DNA of 64,000 nucleotides from Mogibacterium sp. (GCA_017403955.1 JAFRDH010000025.1:1-64000); one strand, 5' to 3'. Counted from the first letter of the stretch, positions 25,490 through 35,531 are shown. The notes: generated from the letters alone by a model not told the origin. Program-made: numbers and translations.

Positions 25490-26860
25490 TCACCTCATCT
25501 TCTTGAGCATGAAGTTCACGAAATCCTGATTGCTCTTGGTACTTGAAAGGTTGTCTATGATCTCTTCGGTAACATCCATTACGCTTCCCGAAGACATCGC
25601 CCTTCTAAGCATAAACATTACTGAATATTCATCCGGTGTGAGCAGGAGATCCTCTCTTCTTGTGCCCGATTTGTACAGATCGATAGCCGGGAATATCCTG
25701 CGCTCACTGAGTTGTCTGTCAAGGTGAAGCTCCATATTGCCTGTACCCTTGAACTCTTCATAAATAACATCGTCCATTCTGCTTCCGGTGTCTACAAGAG
25801 CAGTCGCGAGAATAGTAACGCTGCCTCCTTCTTCGATATTTCTTGCTGTACCGAAGAATTTCTTAGGCGGATGGAGCGCGCCAGGATCAAGTCCTCCGGA
25901 CAAAGTCCTTCCGGATGAAGGGACTTCCATATTATACGCTCTTGCAAGTCTTGTGATCGAATCCAGGAGAATCATTACATCCTTGCCGGATTCTGCGAGT
26001 CTCTTCGCTCTTTCTATTACCATCGAAGCGACCTTGACATGATGTGACGACTGTTCATCGAATGTCGAGTATATTACTTCGGAGTGCTTAAGACTCCTCT
26101 TCATGTCCGTGACTTCCTCAGGTCTCTCATCTACGAGAAGAACGATCAGCTCGATATCCGGATATTTGTCCTCGACTGCAGCAGCGATTTTCTTGAGAAG
26201 AACCGTCTTACCGGCTTTCGGCTGTGCAACGATGAGACCTCTCTGTCCTCTTCCTATAGGTGCGACGAGATCCATGACTCTTGTCGAAAGATCGATACTT
26301 GAGTTCTCGAGCACGATTTTCTGATTAGGGAAAATCGGTGTGAGCGTATCGAAGTGAGGTCTTCTCTTCGATGCCATCGGATCCATTCCGTTGACTGTTT
26401 TGACATACAGAAGTGCCCCGAATCTTTCATTGGCGCGAGGTTTTCTTGTGATGCCGAGGATCTTATCTCCCGTTCTGAGTCCGAATCTTCTGATCTGACT
26501 GTTAGACACATATATGTCTTTGCTGGAAGTAAGGAAGTTGTCAAATCTCAGAAATCCGAATCCGTCTTCAGCGATCTCGAGTATTCCTTCTACCTCAGGT
26601 CTCTCTTCCTGTGTCTGTTCTTCGCCTTCCGTTTCTACGTCGCCGGCAGCCTCTGCATCCGCATCAGGAACGATCTCATCCGGTACTTCAGGCATTTCTT
26701 CGGCAGCAGGAACTTCTCCTGCAGGCTCTTCTTCGCAAACTGCAGGTTCAGCAGCAGGAGCAGCAGGCGCCGGGGTCTTCTTGATTCTCGTGTAGCTTCT
26801 TTTCTTAGGCTTTTCCGTGGTCTCTGCTGTTTCTGTGATGTTGATTATTTCTTCTGTCAT
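25490..26860 (-). CDS. rho: transcription termination factor Rho
   Basis: The start is taken at 26860, where the ATG has GGAGG correctly spaced; an earlier in-frame TTG overlaps that site. The 456-residue hexameric RNA helicase has an RNA-binding cold-shock-like domain ([18 protein letters not shown] near 105) and the RecA-type core with Walker [11 protein letters not shown] near 215 and the Q/R-loop region after [13 protein letters not shown]. The first about 85 residues are an extra Ala/Glu/Pro-rich acidic segment, the kind of low-complexity insertion seen in Rho of some anaerobes. It lies between the LTA synthase-like gene and the DUF1385-PrmC fusion. Confidence 0.95.
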   Translation of the reverse strand: MTEEIINITETAETTEKPKKRSYTRIKKTPAPAAPAAEPAVCEEEPAGEVPAAEEMPEVPDEIVPDADAEAAGDVETEGEEQTQEERPEVEGILEIAEDGFGFLRFDNFLTSSKDIYVSNSQIRRFGLRTGDKILGITRKPRANERFGALLYVKTVNGMDPMASKRRPHFDTLTPIFPNQKIVLENSSIDLSTRVMDLVAPIGRGQRGLIVAQPKAGKTVLLKKIAAAVEDKYPDIELIVLLVDERPEEVTDMKRSLKHSEVIYSTFDEQSSHHVKVASMVIERAKRLAESGKDVMILLDSITRLARAYNMEVPSSGRTLSGGLDPGALHPPKKFFGTARNIEEGGSVTILATALVDTGSRMDDVIYEEFKGTGNMELHLDRQLSERRIFPAIDLYKSGTRREDLLLTPDEYSVMFMLRRAMSSGSVMDVTEEIIDNLSSTKSNQDFVNFMLKKMR

Positions 26861-26885
26861 AAAGACCTCCAAGTAGATAGGATAG

Positions 26886-28985
26886 TTATAACTCTTCGTT
26901 CGCTCCGACAGTCGTGAGGATCTCGTCCTCAGACTTGTCTACCTGACTTACTTCCAGTCTGGAAACATCTTCTGCATCTATTTTCTCGCTGAGTGCCAGC
27001 AGCGTTGGTGACATATATACAGTCGCGAGCTGTTTGCCGTCGAGGCTGATTATAGATCTCTCGGTAAAATTCTTGCCTCTTATGTAGTAACGGTCTCCGA
27101 TCTTGACGATCTCTTTGATGGAAATGTTCTTGTGTCCCATCTTCATATCTACCGTCTCGAACGGCTCCTCGCCGCCAAAGGCATAATTCTTTCCGTACAG
27201 CATGTCGTAGGCAAGCGCTTCCTGATCGGAAAGATAGCTCTTTTTCTTAGGCTTTGTGGTCTGCTGATAATCGAAGATAACGCCCTCGTGGCTGAGTCCG
27301 GCATCGTCGAGAAGGATCGCTCCGCTCTGGTACGAGTGGATATTTCTGTCTTTTTTTTCAAGACCGATATTGTCCCAGATGACATATCTCGTCTGATACA
27401 GGTCATCTGCTTTGTAATTTTCTTCTTTGACATCGAGTGCAGGGATATGGTCGCCGTAGATTATCATGACCGTCGGCTCTTCGGCTTCATTGATCTCATT
27501 GATCAGATCACCAATGAATGTATCCATCTCATGACACTCGTTCAGATAGTATTCATATCTCCACTTAGTGTAGTCGTCCTCTGCCGTTACTGTCGTATAA
27601 GGATTCTTGAATACCTGCTCAGTCGGGTAAGCGCCATGCCCCTCGACCGAAATAACATGCAGAAAATCGCGGGATTCGGTGGATTTCATGATATCCATGA
27701 TCTCACCTGTGAGCACCGTATCCTTGCACCAGTTCGTCGGTGTGAACGATACGTTGTTCATATATTCAACAGATGTGAAAGAATCGAATCCGAGATTAGC
27801 GTAAACTTCGTTTCTGTTGTAGAAGAGTGCCCTGTGGTTATGCAGTGCACTGGTCGCATATCCGTGATTCTTTGCCACATATGCAATACTCTCAAGAGTT
27901 TTCTCCCTGAGTTTGCCCTTGTAAGGATATTCGCCCGGTCCGAAGAACTTAGCGCTTATGCCCGTCAGGACTTCAAACTCGGTATTTGCAGTTCCTGCGC
28001 CGCATGCCGGAACAATGAATCTGCCCGATGAGTAATTCTTATAAAGTTCATTGAATACCGGTGTCGGGTCGCGGTCGACCTTGATATTGGCATAGTCCTG
28101 AGCGACCGTGAAAGATTCCATCTGCAAAACGATAATATTCGGATGGTCCAGACTGTCATCCTTTTCTACCAGCGAAGTGTCAGTCCCTTTGGTAGTCCTT
28201 TTCTCGAGTATCGATGAGATCATCTGCTCCGAATAACCTTTTGGACGTGAGATGCCTGCATTCGCCGAAGTGGTGATGAAGCAGTAAGCAAGACCGTAGT
28301 CTCTGTAAGCATAGTTAAGGTTACCGAAGAAAGTGCCGATGATTCCGCTGCGGATCGCCCCGAATGATGCCCCGAGCGTTACCGCAACTGTTATGACGAT
28401 AGCCGCTATCGACTTGGCGTATTTGATATTTCTCCACTTCTCACTTCTGAGGAATATCATTATGATCGCCATCAGTCCGAGCACTACAGCCGCAATAGCG
28501 AGAATAAGTTCCCATGATGCAAAATATGTGGTCGCTATGGTAAGTCCGTCGGCGAAGTTCTGAAGATCGTAGAGTGTGAATGGTGTCATTCTGGAAAGAA
28601 GAATCACGCCGTTGACAGTGCCTAATACTATCCAGAGAAGTGAAATAATGAACCACGCGAACCGTCTGCGCTTGAATAAAAGTGCAAATGTCATGGTGCA
28701 GAAGACTATCAGAGTGTTGTAGAGGAATACTACAGGATGAGTAAAAGCCCATTTGAAGCCTTCAGCAGGGCCCGTCGAAAAACGCGCGAACCACTCCATG
28801 TACATGTTGATCACCAGCGCTGCGGCCGACATCAGCAGTACATATTTGACCTCGTGAAGATCTGCATCGAAATATTTAGATGCCCTTTTCGGAAAGATTT
28901 TGTAAAAGACAGTCCTGATCCCTTTACCGATCTTGCCTATAATTCCGGCAAGAGTTCCGAGAATCAGTTTGATTCGTTCAAGCAA
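26886..28985 (-). CDS. lipoteichoic acid synthase-like sulfatase-family membrane enzyme
   Basis: This 699-residue protein has about five transmembrane helices in the first 215 residues, followed by an extracellular alkaline phosphatase/sulfatase-type domain. Motifs are NIIVLQMESF near 280, PACGAGTANTEFEVLTG near 325 (the Thr of TANTEFE is the expected nucleophile) and IIYGDHIP near 515. LtaS-type enzymes transfer glycerol phosphate from phosphatidylglycerol to the growing lipoteichoic acid or its starter. The start is TTG with GGGAGG upstream and overlaps rsmA by 22 bases. Whether it is a primary synthase, a primase or a phosphatidylglycerol phosphotransferase of other type cannot be settled. 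Confidence 0.88.
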   Translation of the reverse strand: MLERIKLILGTLAGIIGKIGKGIRTVFYKIFPKRASKYFDADLHEVKYVLLMSAAALVINMYMEWFARFSTGPAEGFKWAFTHPVVFLYNTLIVFCTMTFALLFKRRRFAWFIISLLWIVLGTVNGVILLSRMTPFTLYDLQNFADGLTIATTYFASWELILAIAAVVLGLMAIIMIFLRSEKWRNIKYAKSIAAIVITVAVTLGASFGAIRSGIIGTFFGNLNYAYRDYGLAYCFITTSANAGISRPKGYSEQMISSILEKRTTKGTDTSLVEKDDSLDHPNIIVLQMESFTVAQDYANIKVDRDPTPVFNELYKNYSSGRFIVPACGAGTANTEFEVLTGISAKFFGPGEYPYKGKLREKTLESIAYVAKNHGYATSALHNHRALFYNRNEVYANLGFDSFTSVEYMNNVSFTPTNWCKDTVLTGEIMDIMKSTESRDFLHVISVEGHGAYPTEQVFKNPYTTVTAEDDYTKWRYEYYLNECHEMDTFIGDLINEINEAEEPTVMIIYGDHIPALDVKEENYKADDLYQTRYVIWDNIGLEKKDRNIHSYQSGAILLDDAGLSHEGVIFDYQQTTKPKKKSYLSDQEALAYDMLYGKNYAFGGEEPFETVDMKMGHKNISIKEIVKIGDRYYIRGKNFTERSIISLDGKQLATVYMSPTLLALSEKIDAEDVSRLEVSQVDKSEDEILTTVGANEEL

Positions 28986-29872
28986 GTTATGCCTCCCAGC
29001 GAGTCTGCGAGTAACGCAAACTCTTCTAAGCTCAGGCTCTCCGCCCTGCGTTCATGCTCAATTCCCGCATTGTCGAGAGCCGCAGCGATTGTATTTTTGT
29101 CAAAGTCACCAAGACCTGTAAGTGAATTCAGCAGAGTCTTGCGTCTCTGCGAGAAGCCTGCTTTGATACATCTGAAGAAAAGCTTTTCATCTTGTACCTC
29201 TACAGGTCTCTCAGGCAGCAGATCAAGCCTCAGGACTACGGAATCCACCTTAGGTACAGGGTAGAAACAGTCTCGTGAAACATCTGTGATCTCTGAGACC
29301 TCAGCGTAGTAGTGGACCGAGTAAGTGATCGCTCCTGCAAGCTTCGTGCCCGGCTTTGCAGCGATCCTGTCACCTACTTCTTTCTGCATCATAACGGTGA
29401 TGCTCGTCGCTCCGGTTTCTGCTTCAAGCAGCTTCATTATGATAGGTGTCGTAATGTAGTACGGCAGATTTCCTACTATCCTGACGTCCCTGAGCCCATA
29501 TTCCTCAAGCTCTCTTGATATAACGCCGGCAATATCCACTTTGAGAATGTCATCATGAATGATCTCGACATTGCCGAGGCTGAAGGTCTTGACTCTGAGT
29601 CCTTCTAGCATTCTCTCATCGAGTTCGACTGCGACCAGATGTCCTGCCCTCTCTGCGAGAGGAAGGGTCAGCGCACCTGTTCCCGGTCCGATCTCTATAA
29701 CAAGGGAATCCTCAGTAACTCCGCTTCCTTCAACGATCGCCTCAATAATATCCTCATCGATCAGGAAATTCTGGCCAAGGCTCTTGGCAGGTCTTACTCC
29801 GAGCGCCTGCGGAGGTCTTGTCTTATATCTTGTATTCTTCTTTGATCCTGAGGACCGTTTCTTTGAGCTCAT
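28964..29872 (-). CDS. rsmA: 16S rRNA dimethyladenosine transferase RsmA (KsgA)
   Basis: This 302-residue class I S-adenosylmethionine-dependent enzyme dimethylates two adjacent adenines in the 3' terminal helix of 16S rRNA. The signatures are SLGQNFLID near 30, EIGPGTGALTLPL near 60 and the catalytic NLPYYITTPI near 135. The N-terminal 20 residues are basic. The start overlaps the end of the RNase M5 gene by about 50 bases, the usual rnmV-rsmA pairing in Firmicutes. The following LTA synthase-like gene overlaps its end. Confidence 0.95.
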   Translation of the reverse strand: MSSKKRSSGSKKNTRYKTRPPQALGVRPAKSLGQNFLIDEDIIEAIVEGSGVTEDSLVIEIGPGTGALTLPLAERAGHLVAVELDERMLEGLRVKTFSLGNVEIIHDDILKVDIAGVISRELEEYGLRDVRIVGNLPYYITTPIIMKLLEAETGATSITVMMQKEVGDRIAAKPGTKLAGAITYSVHYYAEVSEITDVSRDCFYPVPKVDSVVLRLDLLPERPVEVQDEKLFFRCIKAGFSQRRKTLLNSLTGLGDFDKNTIAAALDNAGIEHERRAESLSLEEFALLADSLGGITCLNESN

Positions 29873-30413
29873 TTCTATCTATTCCAAATCCTTTAAGTCT
29901 GGTGATCATTGTTCGTGCGTTGCAAAATCCGATCCCCAGCTCCCTGCAGACTTCTGCCCTGAGTCCGGATGAGCCTTCACCACCCGAAAGGCCTAAGTCT
30001 ATCAGGTCGGCTGAAGTCACTGTATCTGCTTCGCTCATTGTATCCGCCTGTCTTGCCATGTTCCCGAGAGCTCTTTCCAGAGCTTCGATGATTGCAGCAG
30101 GCTCTGCATTTTCAATGCCTATATCGTCTCTGCATACGGCATCGCGTTTGTCCATATAACACTGGACCGCGTCCGGATATTTCTCAGTGAGTCTTTTTCT
30201 GATCCTCTCTCCGGCAGAATCAGGATCGGTCAGTATAATAATACCCTTTTCTTCGTATGCTTTGTCGATAAGTGCCCATGTTTCAGCACTTATCCCGTAT
30301 CCGTGGGTCGGTATGATCAGTGCTTCGGCAGCCTTTGATACGGCATCTACGTCATCTCTGCCTTCAACCACGATCGCCTGACTGATCATCAGTTTTTCAT
30401 TAACCTTCTTCAT
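29823..30413 (-). CDS. rnmV: ribonuclease M5
   Basis: RNase M5 matures 5S rRNA in low-GC Gram-positives using a Toprim domain. Visible here are the first metal-binding Glu in IVVEGRDD and TDPDSAGERIRKRL, and the C-terminal RNA-binding region. An open frame extends upstream to 30536, but MKKVNEKLMISQAIVVEGR at 30413 gives the usual length (196 residues) and position relative to the Toprim domain; no strong ribosome site is visible there. It overlaps the end of the FtsB-like gene by 14 bases, so translation is likely coupled. Confidence 0.9.
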   Translation of the reverse strand: MKKVNEKLMISQAIVVEGRDDVDAVSKAAEALIIPTHGYGISAETWALIDKAYEEKGIIILTDPDSAGERIRKRLTEKYPDAVQCYMDKRDAVCRDDIGIENAEPAAIIEALERALGNMARQADTMSEADTVTSADLIDLGLSGGEGSSGLRAEVCRELGIGFCNARTMITRLKGFGIDRNELKETVLRIKEEYKI

Positions 30414-30888
30414 TTTCAGCTGTTTCATCATCTTCAAAGACAAACATGATCTCACCCGGATCAAGAAGCCTGAGCTGCTTACGTGCCTGATCTTTGATAT
30501 ATTCCTTGTCTCCGACTTTCTTGAGTTCTTCTGCAAGCCGGTCTCTTTCTTCTCTGAGCTCCTGCTGCTGCCTCTTCAGTGCGTAATTCTCTGCTTTGAG
30601 CCTGAATATCTCACGTCCGCACATAGTGAAGAGCAGAACAAAGACAAGTACGATGCCCAGTAAAGTCAGACGTTTCTTGAGGATACGCTTCCTGCTCCTC
30701 ATTCTTCGTCTCAGTGCGATCCTTGCCGCGAGTTCATCTGCATCGATCGTCTCCTCAGTCTCGACCGGTACCATGACCTGTTCTTCATCCTGGGCATCAG
30801 AAGCGGCATCGCTGTCTTCATTTACAGCGGTGCCGATCTCATCATATTCAGTTGTCCACTGATATTTCTCTTCTGACAATTCTAACAC
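30400..30888 (-). CDS. septum formation initiator FtsB/DivIC family protein
   Basis: This 162-residue protein has an acidic cytoplasmic N-terminus of about 70 residues, one transmembrane segment (LTLLGIVLVFVLLFTMCG), then a coiled coil (FRLKAENYALKRQQQELREE...) ending in RKQLRLLDPGEIMFVFE, the characteristic tail of DivIC/FtsB proteins. These form a division-site complex with FtsL and FtsQ/DivIB. The start is GTG, directly after the stop of the M23 peptidase gene. The long acidic cytoplasmic part is unusual compared with about 100-residue FtsB. Confidence 0.88.
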   Translation of the reverse strand: MLELSEEKYQWTTEYDEIGTAVNEDSDAASDAQDEEQVMVPVETEETIDADELAARIALRRRMRSRKRILKKRLTLLGIVLVFVLLFTMCGREIFRLKAENYALKRQQQELREERDRLAEELKKVGDKEYIKDQARKQLRLLDPGEIMFVFEDDETAENEEG

Positions 30889-32799
30889 CTAAATTCCGAG
30901 GAATGGTCTCGGGTTGACCGGTGAACCGTTCAGCACTACCTCGAAGTGCAGATGGCTTCCGAAGCTGTGTCCTGTATTACCTACCAGAGCGATCAGCTGT
31001 CCCTGATATACTTTCTCTCCGTATGTGACAAGAAGCTGACTGCAGTGTGCGTATCTTGTCTGTCTTCCGTCTTCGTGCTGGATGAATACTACATTTCCGT
31101 AACCTGAGTAGTACTCTGACTTAACTACCGTACCACCGTCTGTCGCGTAGATAGGTGTTCCTGTCGGAGCTCCCATATCGATTCCGGCATGCAGACGTCC
31201 CCATCTGAAGCCGAAGTTCGAAGTAAGTACGTAATTGTGGATCGGCATTACATAGGTTCCGGTAGGAGCAGTTCTAGGTCTCTCTGCAGTTCCGATCAGA
31301 ATGATCTTGTCCTGTTTCTCACGGACTGTATCGATCTTGTCTGCTTTACGTTTAGTGACTTCTCCTCCGACTTTTGTAATTGTTCCTTCGAAGATCTGGA
31401 TACCATCGATTCCTTCCTGCTCGATATGCGTATCGCCTTCGTAGTAATCGTCGCTTTCTTTCTTGATGGTCTCGTATTCGATAGTCTCTCTCATTCTGCC
31501 CTTCTCGACCATCTTTACGCTTACAGGTGCATATGTCTTGCGGATGCAGACTTTATCACCCTGTTCGATCTGAGTTACAACATTCTCGTTGTTCTCATCG
31601 TAAATGTTGATCGGTTCAACGCCGAATGTTCTGGCGATCCTTCCGAGATTCTCATCACTTTCGACGATATGATATATTTCAGCCTCGCCGCCGGCTGTCA
31701 TCTTCTCAAGCGCGTCTTTGTTACTCTGTACGCTTGAAAGGAGTACGTTAAGCGGCCTGATATCGAGTTCATTGGTAAATTCAGCCGAAACAAGTTCCAT
31801 GCCCTTGTCCGGTTTGCTGAGGACATCCATGCTCTCAAGCAAGAGGTTCTCTGCGTCAGCACTGCTCTTGACGATCGCTGCCAGTTCCTTGCCGTCATAG
31901 ATGCCGTACGCTTCGGTTTCGATATCTGTCATATAGACCAGTTTGTTGACTGCTGTATCTGAATTGTCGATACTCTTGCCGCGAGAGTCTACGAGGTTGA
32001 ATGTCACATTCTGGTTCGCAGTGAATGAAATATCCGAACCATCAGTGCTGTTCTCTGACATCTTCGTTCCGACGATGTCGAGGACGTCTATGACATCCTC
32101 CTGATTCTTGACATATCCGAGGATCTTGCCGTTGTAAGCATATTCATAAACCGTGAATTTATCGAAAACAGCCAGTACGACAGCGGCAAAAACACCGATC
32201 AGCAGAAGCGCCAGACCGATGATCCTTCTCGACTGTCTGTAAGTCGATGTGACTTTGTGAGCTGTTGTGACAAATTCTATCCATGTATTCGCTGCGGCAT
32301 TGCAGATACCCGACTGGATATTGTCAAAAGTATTGACGATCTTGTTCGCAGCACCTTTTTCAGAACTCCTTGCAAGCTGTCTTTCTATGCGGCGAAGCTC
32401 CTTTTCATCCGGAACGGCATCTGTAAACAGCTTATTCCTGCCGGAAGTATTCTTCTCAGCAGCCTTCGGTTCTTCTGATTCCGGAGTTTCTTCCGGTTCA
32501 GAAGTTTCTGCAGGTTCTGAAGTTTCTGCAGGTTCTGAAGCCTCTTCATTTTCAGGAGTTTCTTCAAGTTCAGAAACCGTTTCTGTTGCTGCTTCTTCTT
32601 GCGCCAGGAGCTCCTCAGGTTCAACGAATGTCGCTTCACCCGGGACGATGTCTCTGTCCGCAAGATATTTAGCGTATGCCAAAGCGAGCGCCCTCAGTTC
32701 TTCTTCACTCTGTTCGGGCTGCGTCGTTTCAGCTGTTTCTGCGTAAACTTGTCTTTCTTCTCCGGTTTTTTCTATTGTTTCCTTGTTTTCTGGAACCAT
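30889..32799 (-). CDS. cell-wall M23 peptidase with LysM and G5 domains
   Basis: In this 636-residue membrane-anchored protein, residues 1-130 are acidic with near-repeated SEPAETSEPAET units. A transmembrane segment lies near 190-215 (IIGLALLLIGVFAAVVLAVF). A LysM domain near 375-420 (YHIVESDENLGRIARTFG) and a G5-type domain near 450-500 follow. The C-terminal M23 endopeptidase domain has HAGIDMG near 545 and HLHFEV near 615, the zinc ligands of active lysostaphin-type enzymes. It probably cleaves peptidoglycan cross-bridges near the division or elongation site. Its start overlaps the DnaD-like gene by 28 bases. Two exact 18-bp units at 32511-32546 encode part of the repeat. Confidence 0.92.
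   Translation of the reverse strand: MVPENKETIEKTGEERQVYAETAETTQPEQSEEELRALALAYAKYLADRDIVPGEATFVEPEELLAQEEAATETVSELEETPENEEASEPAETSEPAETSEPEETPESEEPKAAEKNTSGRNKLFTDAVPDEKELRRIERQLARSSEKGAANKIVNTFDNIQSGICNAAANTWIEFVTTAHKVTSTYRQSRRIIGLALLLIGVFAAVVLAVFDKFTVYEYAYNGKILGYVKNQEDVIDVLDIVGTKMSENSTDGSDISFTANQNVTFNLVDSRGKSIDNSDTAVNKLVYMTDIETEAYGIYDGKELAAIVKSSADAENLLLESMDVLSKPDKGMELVSAEFTNELDIRPLNVLLSSVQSNKDALEKMTAGGEAEIYHIVESDENLGRIARTFGVEPINIYDENNENVVTQIEQGDKVCIRKTYAPVSVKMVEKGRMRETIEYETIKKESDDYYEGDTHIEQEGIDGIQIFEGTITKVGGEVTKRKADKIDTVREKQDKIILIGTAERPRTAPTGTYVMPIHNYVLTSNFGFRWGRLHAGIDMGAPTGTPIYATDGGTVVKSEYYSGYGNVVFIQHEDGRQTRYAHCSQLLVTYGEKVYQGQLIALVGNTGHSFGSHLHFEVVLNGSPVNPRPFLGI
32511..32546. repeat. tandem 18-bp coding repeat
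   Basis: Two adjacent copies of an 18-bp unit (GAAGTTTCTGCAGGTTCT) encode SEPAET repeats in the N-terminal part of the M23 peptidase. Partial copies flank them. Such units can change in number by slippage or recombination. Confidence 0.7.
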
Positions 32800-34160
32800 T
32801 TATAAGCCTCTTCTGCACGTTCCTTGCAGCACGTGCATGTTCTTCCGTCATCTGTATATCCGGTATCCTTGCAGATATTGCACTTGTATTGTCTTTCAAG
32901 ATAATCTTCAGGATATCCGTTCTGTATCAGAAGAGATCTCTTCTCTTCTTCGAGGTTTTTCCTCTGCTCGCGCAGCTGCTGTCTCTTGTCTTTGCTCTCA
33001 CCCGGCTGCATACTCAGCAGCTTGTTATTGAGCGAAGCCTCTGCAGCAAGTACTTCTTTCATGCCCGGGATACGGTGTCTGACCTCCCCGAGTCTCGCCT
33101 TGCGGGCTCTGTCTTCCTCTTGTCTCAGATATTCATAATAATCTCTGAGCACTTTGCGGCTGACCATTGCCTCATCCGGCTTTTCGTTATCTGTTTCCGC
33201 TGCAGCAACAGGAGTTTTGTTCTGTTCAGGCGTCCTGACCCTCGTATTGACCCCGCCCTTTTCGAGTCTCTTGTTCTCCAGGATCTTGTTCACATATCTC
33301 AGGTTAGGCTCCCTGACACCTGCGGCTGCTTTGCACGCGTCCAGGACCTCCGCTACCGTATAACCCAGCGTATCGACCCAGCGGTCCATGATCTCTCTGT
33401 CTGCCGGAGCAGGAAGTCTGTTCCAGCCGAGAGCCCCGAAGACCTGTCTGTAGAACTCATTTCTCTTGCTGTGCCTGTCAAGCATGACCTTGACCTGAGC
33501 CACATCCCTGCAGCCCTCTTCTTTCCAGCGGAGTGCGACCTTGAATATGTAATCGACACTGTATTTATCTATGTCAGTGCAATAATCGATGGCAAAATCC
33601 AGAATGTCAGGCTCAATGTTGTATACTTTGATCGCATCTGTCAGTTTTGCGGCCTCACGGCGCGACAAAGTCCTGCCGGTAGTCTCCTGATACTTCTCGA
33701 AGATCCCGCGCAGCTGCTGATTGATAAGTCTCTCGATGATTGCTTCTGCAGCTTCTTCGGTATCGGCATATCCTTCTGTGAAGTTTGCAGATGGTTCGTC
33801 CTCCTCTGCCGGGACCGGATATGTTTCTTCGATCGTTTTGCCGTAGAACAGGTCTATCTGCCTGACAAATTCGATCACATAATCATCCGCATCACGGCTT
33901 CCGTGGATCCTGACAAGACCGTTCGACTCCCAGTATTTCCAGGCATTATCGACATCTTTCTCAGTCAGTCCGAGCGTTAAAGCCATGGTCCTTGAGTCGA
34001 TATCCTCATTGAACTGAGCATACATCAGCCCAAAAAGGAACACCTTAACACAGTCCCCCGGAGCATCCGGAAGGAACTCGTTAATGAAGAGATTTTCGAC
34101 TGTAGTATTATACAGAAAAATATCTTTGTGTTCGCCTGTGCTGAATTTGGTTCTTGCCAT
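32772..34160 (-). CDS. DnaD-domain replication protein with a DnaI/DnaC-like zinc tail
   Basis: In this 462-residue protein the N-terminal part (to about 110) is a winged-helix-like region, and two DnaD-type helical domains follow (about 150-225 and 225-300, containing YKVYNIEPDILDFAIDYC-like and WVDTLGYTVAEVLDACK motifs). The last about 60 residues (GYPEDYLERQYKCNICKDTGY...CTCCKERAE) match the start of DnaI/DnaC helicase loaders, including the CxxC...CxC zinc motif, but no AAA+ ATPase follows. DnaD proteins help load the replicative helicase at the origin. It lies 3 bp after dnaB. The zinc tail could recruit a loader or helicase. Confidence 0.85.
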   Translation of the reverse strand: MARTKFSTGEHKDIFLYNTTVENLFINEFLPDAPGDCVKVFLFGLMYAQFNEDIDSRTMALTLGLTEKDVDNAWKYWESNGLVRIHGSRDADDYVIEFVRQIDLFYGKTIEETYPVPAEEDEPSANFTEGYADTEEAAEAIIERLINQQLRGIFEKYQETTGRTLSRREAAKLTDAIKVYNIEPDILDFAIDYCTDIDKYSVDYIFKVALRWKEEGCRDVAQVKVMLDRHSKRNEFYRQVFGALGWNRLPAPADREIMDRWVDTLGYTVAEVLDACKAAAGVREPNLRYVNKILENKRLEKGGVNTRVRTPEQNKTPVAAAETDNEKPDEAMVSRKVLRDYYEYLRQEEDRARKARLGEVRHRIPGMKEVLAAEASLNNKLLSMQPGESKDKRQQLREQRKNLEEEKRSLLIQNGYPEDYLERQYKCNICKDTGYTDDGRTCTCCKERAEEAYKWFQKTRKQ

Positions 34161-34163
34161 TAA

Positions 34164-35531
34164 TTACAGATTCTCCTGTGCAATGTTGCCAAACTTGACA
34201 TATCTCGGTACCCATGCCAGAGTTGCCGATCCGACCGGTCCGTTACGATGCTTCGCTATGTTGACAACACATGTAAGTCCTGTTGATGCGTCGACCTGCG
34301 CTCTTTCATCATCATTCTGGTAATAGTCCTCTCTCTTGAGGAAAATTACGATATCTGCGTCCTGCTCGATCGCTCCCGAATCTCTGAGGTCGGAAAGTTT
34401 CGGCATGTGATCGCCGCCTCGCTGCTCAGGTCCTCTGGAAAGCTGTGAAAGCAGTATGACTGCGCATCCGAGCTCTTTCGCCATGATCTTGATGGATCTT
34501 GTGATTGCGGCGATTTCTTTTTCTCTCTGTTCGATCCTGTAGCCGCCCATACTCATGAGCTGGAGATAGTCAATGATGACAAGGTCGAGTCCGCCTCTTT
34601 CCTGGCTGAATCTGCGGCACTTGTTCTTCATTTCTACCGGTGTTATTGACGAAGTCTCATCGATCACGAGATTCGCGTCAAAGAAGCTGTCCTGGGCAGC
34701 GCTGATGCTTTCCCAGTCTTCTACCGTGAGTTCTCCTCGTCTTATATTCTCAAGAGGCACACTCGATGTCATCGAGAGAAGTCTCTGTCCGAGCTGTGTA
34801 TCCGACATCTCAAGGCTGAAAACTATTACTTTGTAACCGCTTGTGGCAGCGTGTTCTGCTATATTGAGCGCCCATGCGGTCTTGCCTACGCCCGGTCTTG
34901 CGGCCAGGATAACAAGGTCGGTCTTCTGGAATCCGCCGAGGATCCTGTCAACATCCTTGAATCCCGTAGGGATACCTTTGATCTCTCCGCCCTGTCTTTC
35001 AAGCTCCTGTATCTCTTTGATGTTCTGGAAAATAACATCATTGATATCTGTATAGCTTGATTTCTGCGTCTTGTGCGCGATCTCAAGGATTCTCTGTTCA
35101 GCGCTGTCGAGGATATCTTCCGGCGGCAGCTCATCAGAATACGCAGATTCTCTGATAAGTTCTGCTTCTTTGATAAGCTGTCTCATCTTGGACTTGTTAG
35201 CTACAGTATCCGCATAGTATTTGGCATTCGAAATAACGATGGCATCGTCCATGAGTTTGCTCAGGTATGTGATGCCGCCGACCATCTCAGCAGTTTTCCG
35301 TTGTTTGAGAGCAGAGTAGACCGTAGTGATATCAACGCCTACACCCTTCTGCTCCATCTCGACCATAGTCTTGAAGATTTCTTTGTGCTCATTCAGATAG
35401 AAATCATCAGGTCTGAGGATGCCGCTCACATCTGCGCGCGCATCCTGACTTTTGAGCATCGCACCGAGAACAGCCATTTCAGCTTCAATGTCCTGAGGCG
35501 GTGTCAAAATGTTATTTCTTTCTTCGTCCAT
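34164..35531 (-). CDS. dnaB: replicative DNA helicase DnaB
   Basis: This 455-residue hexameric 5'-3' helicase (DnaC in Bacillus nomenclature) unwinds the fork. The N-terminal domain has the typical PPQDIEAEMAVLGAML start, and the RecA-like core has Walker A ARPGVGKTAWALN near 215, Walker B VIIDYLQLM near 325 and the LSQLSRGPEQR arginine-finger region. Normal length, no intein. It follows rplI by 32 bp and is followed closely by the DnaD-domain protein, its probable loader partner. Confidence 0.96.
   Translation of the reverse strand: MDEERNNILTPPQDIEAEMAVLGAMLKSQDARADVSGILRPDDFYLNEHKEIFKTMVEMEQKGVGVDITTVYSALKQRKTAEMVGGITYLSKLMDDAIVISNAKYYADTVANKSKMRQLIKEAELIRESAYSDELPPEDILDSAEQRILEIAHKTQKSSYTDINDVIFQNIKEIQELERQGGEIKGIPTGFKDVDRILGGFQKTDLVILAARPGVGKTAWALNIAEHAATSGYKVIVFSLEMSDTQLGQRLLSMTSSVPLENIRRGELTVEDWESISAAQDSFFDANLVIDETSSITPVEMKNKCRRFSQERGGLDLVIIDYLQLMSMGGYRIEQREKEIAAITRSIKIMAKELGCAVILLSQLSRGPEQRGGDHMPKLSDLRDSGAIEQDADIVIFLKREDYYQNDDERAQVDASTGLTCVVNIAKHRNGPVGSATLAWVPRYVKFGNIAQENL

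Noticed and set aside
27132-28031. 299-codon open frame on the plus strand
   Set aside because: Opposite the LTA synthase-like gene; no family features.
32676-33980. 434-codon open frame on the plus strand
   Set aside because: Antisense to the DnaD-domain and M23 genes, whose motifs are clear; the composition (runs of Ser, Phe, Leu, Arg) is typical of a shadow frame.
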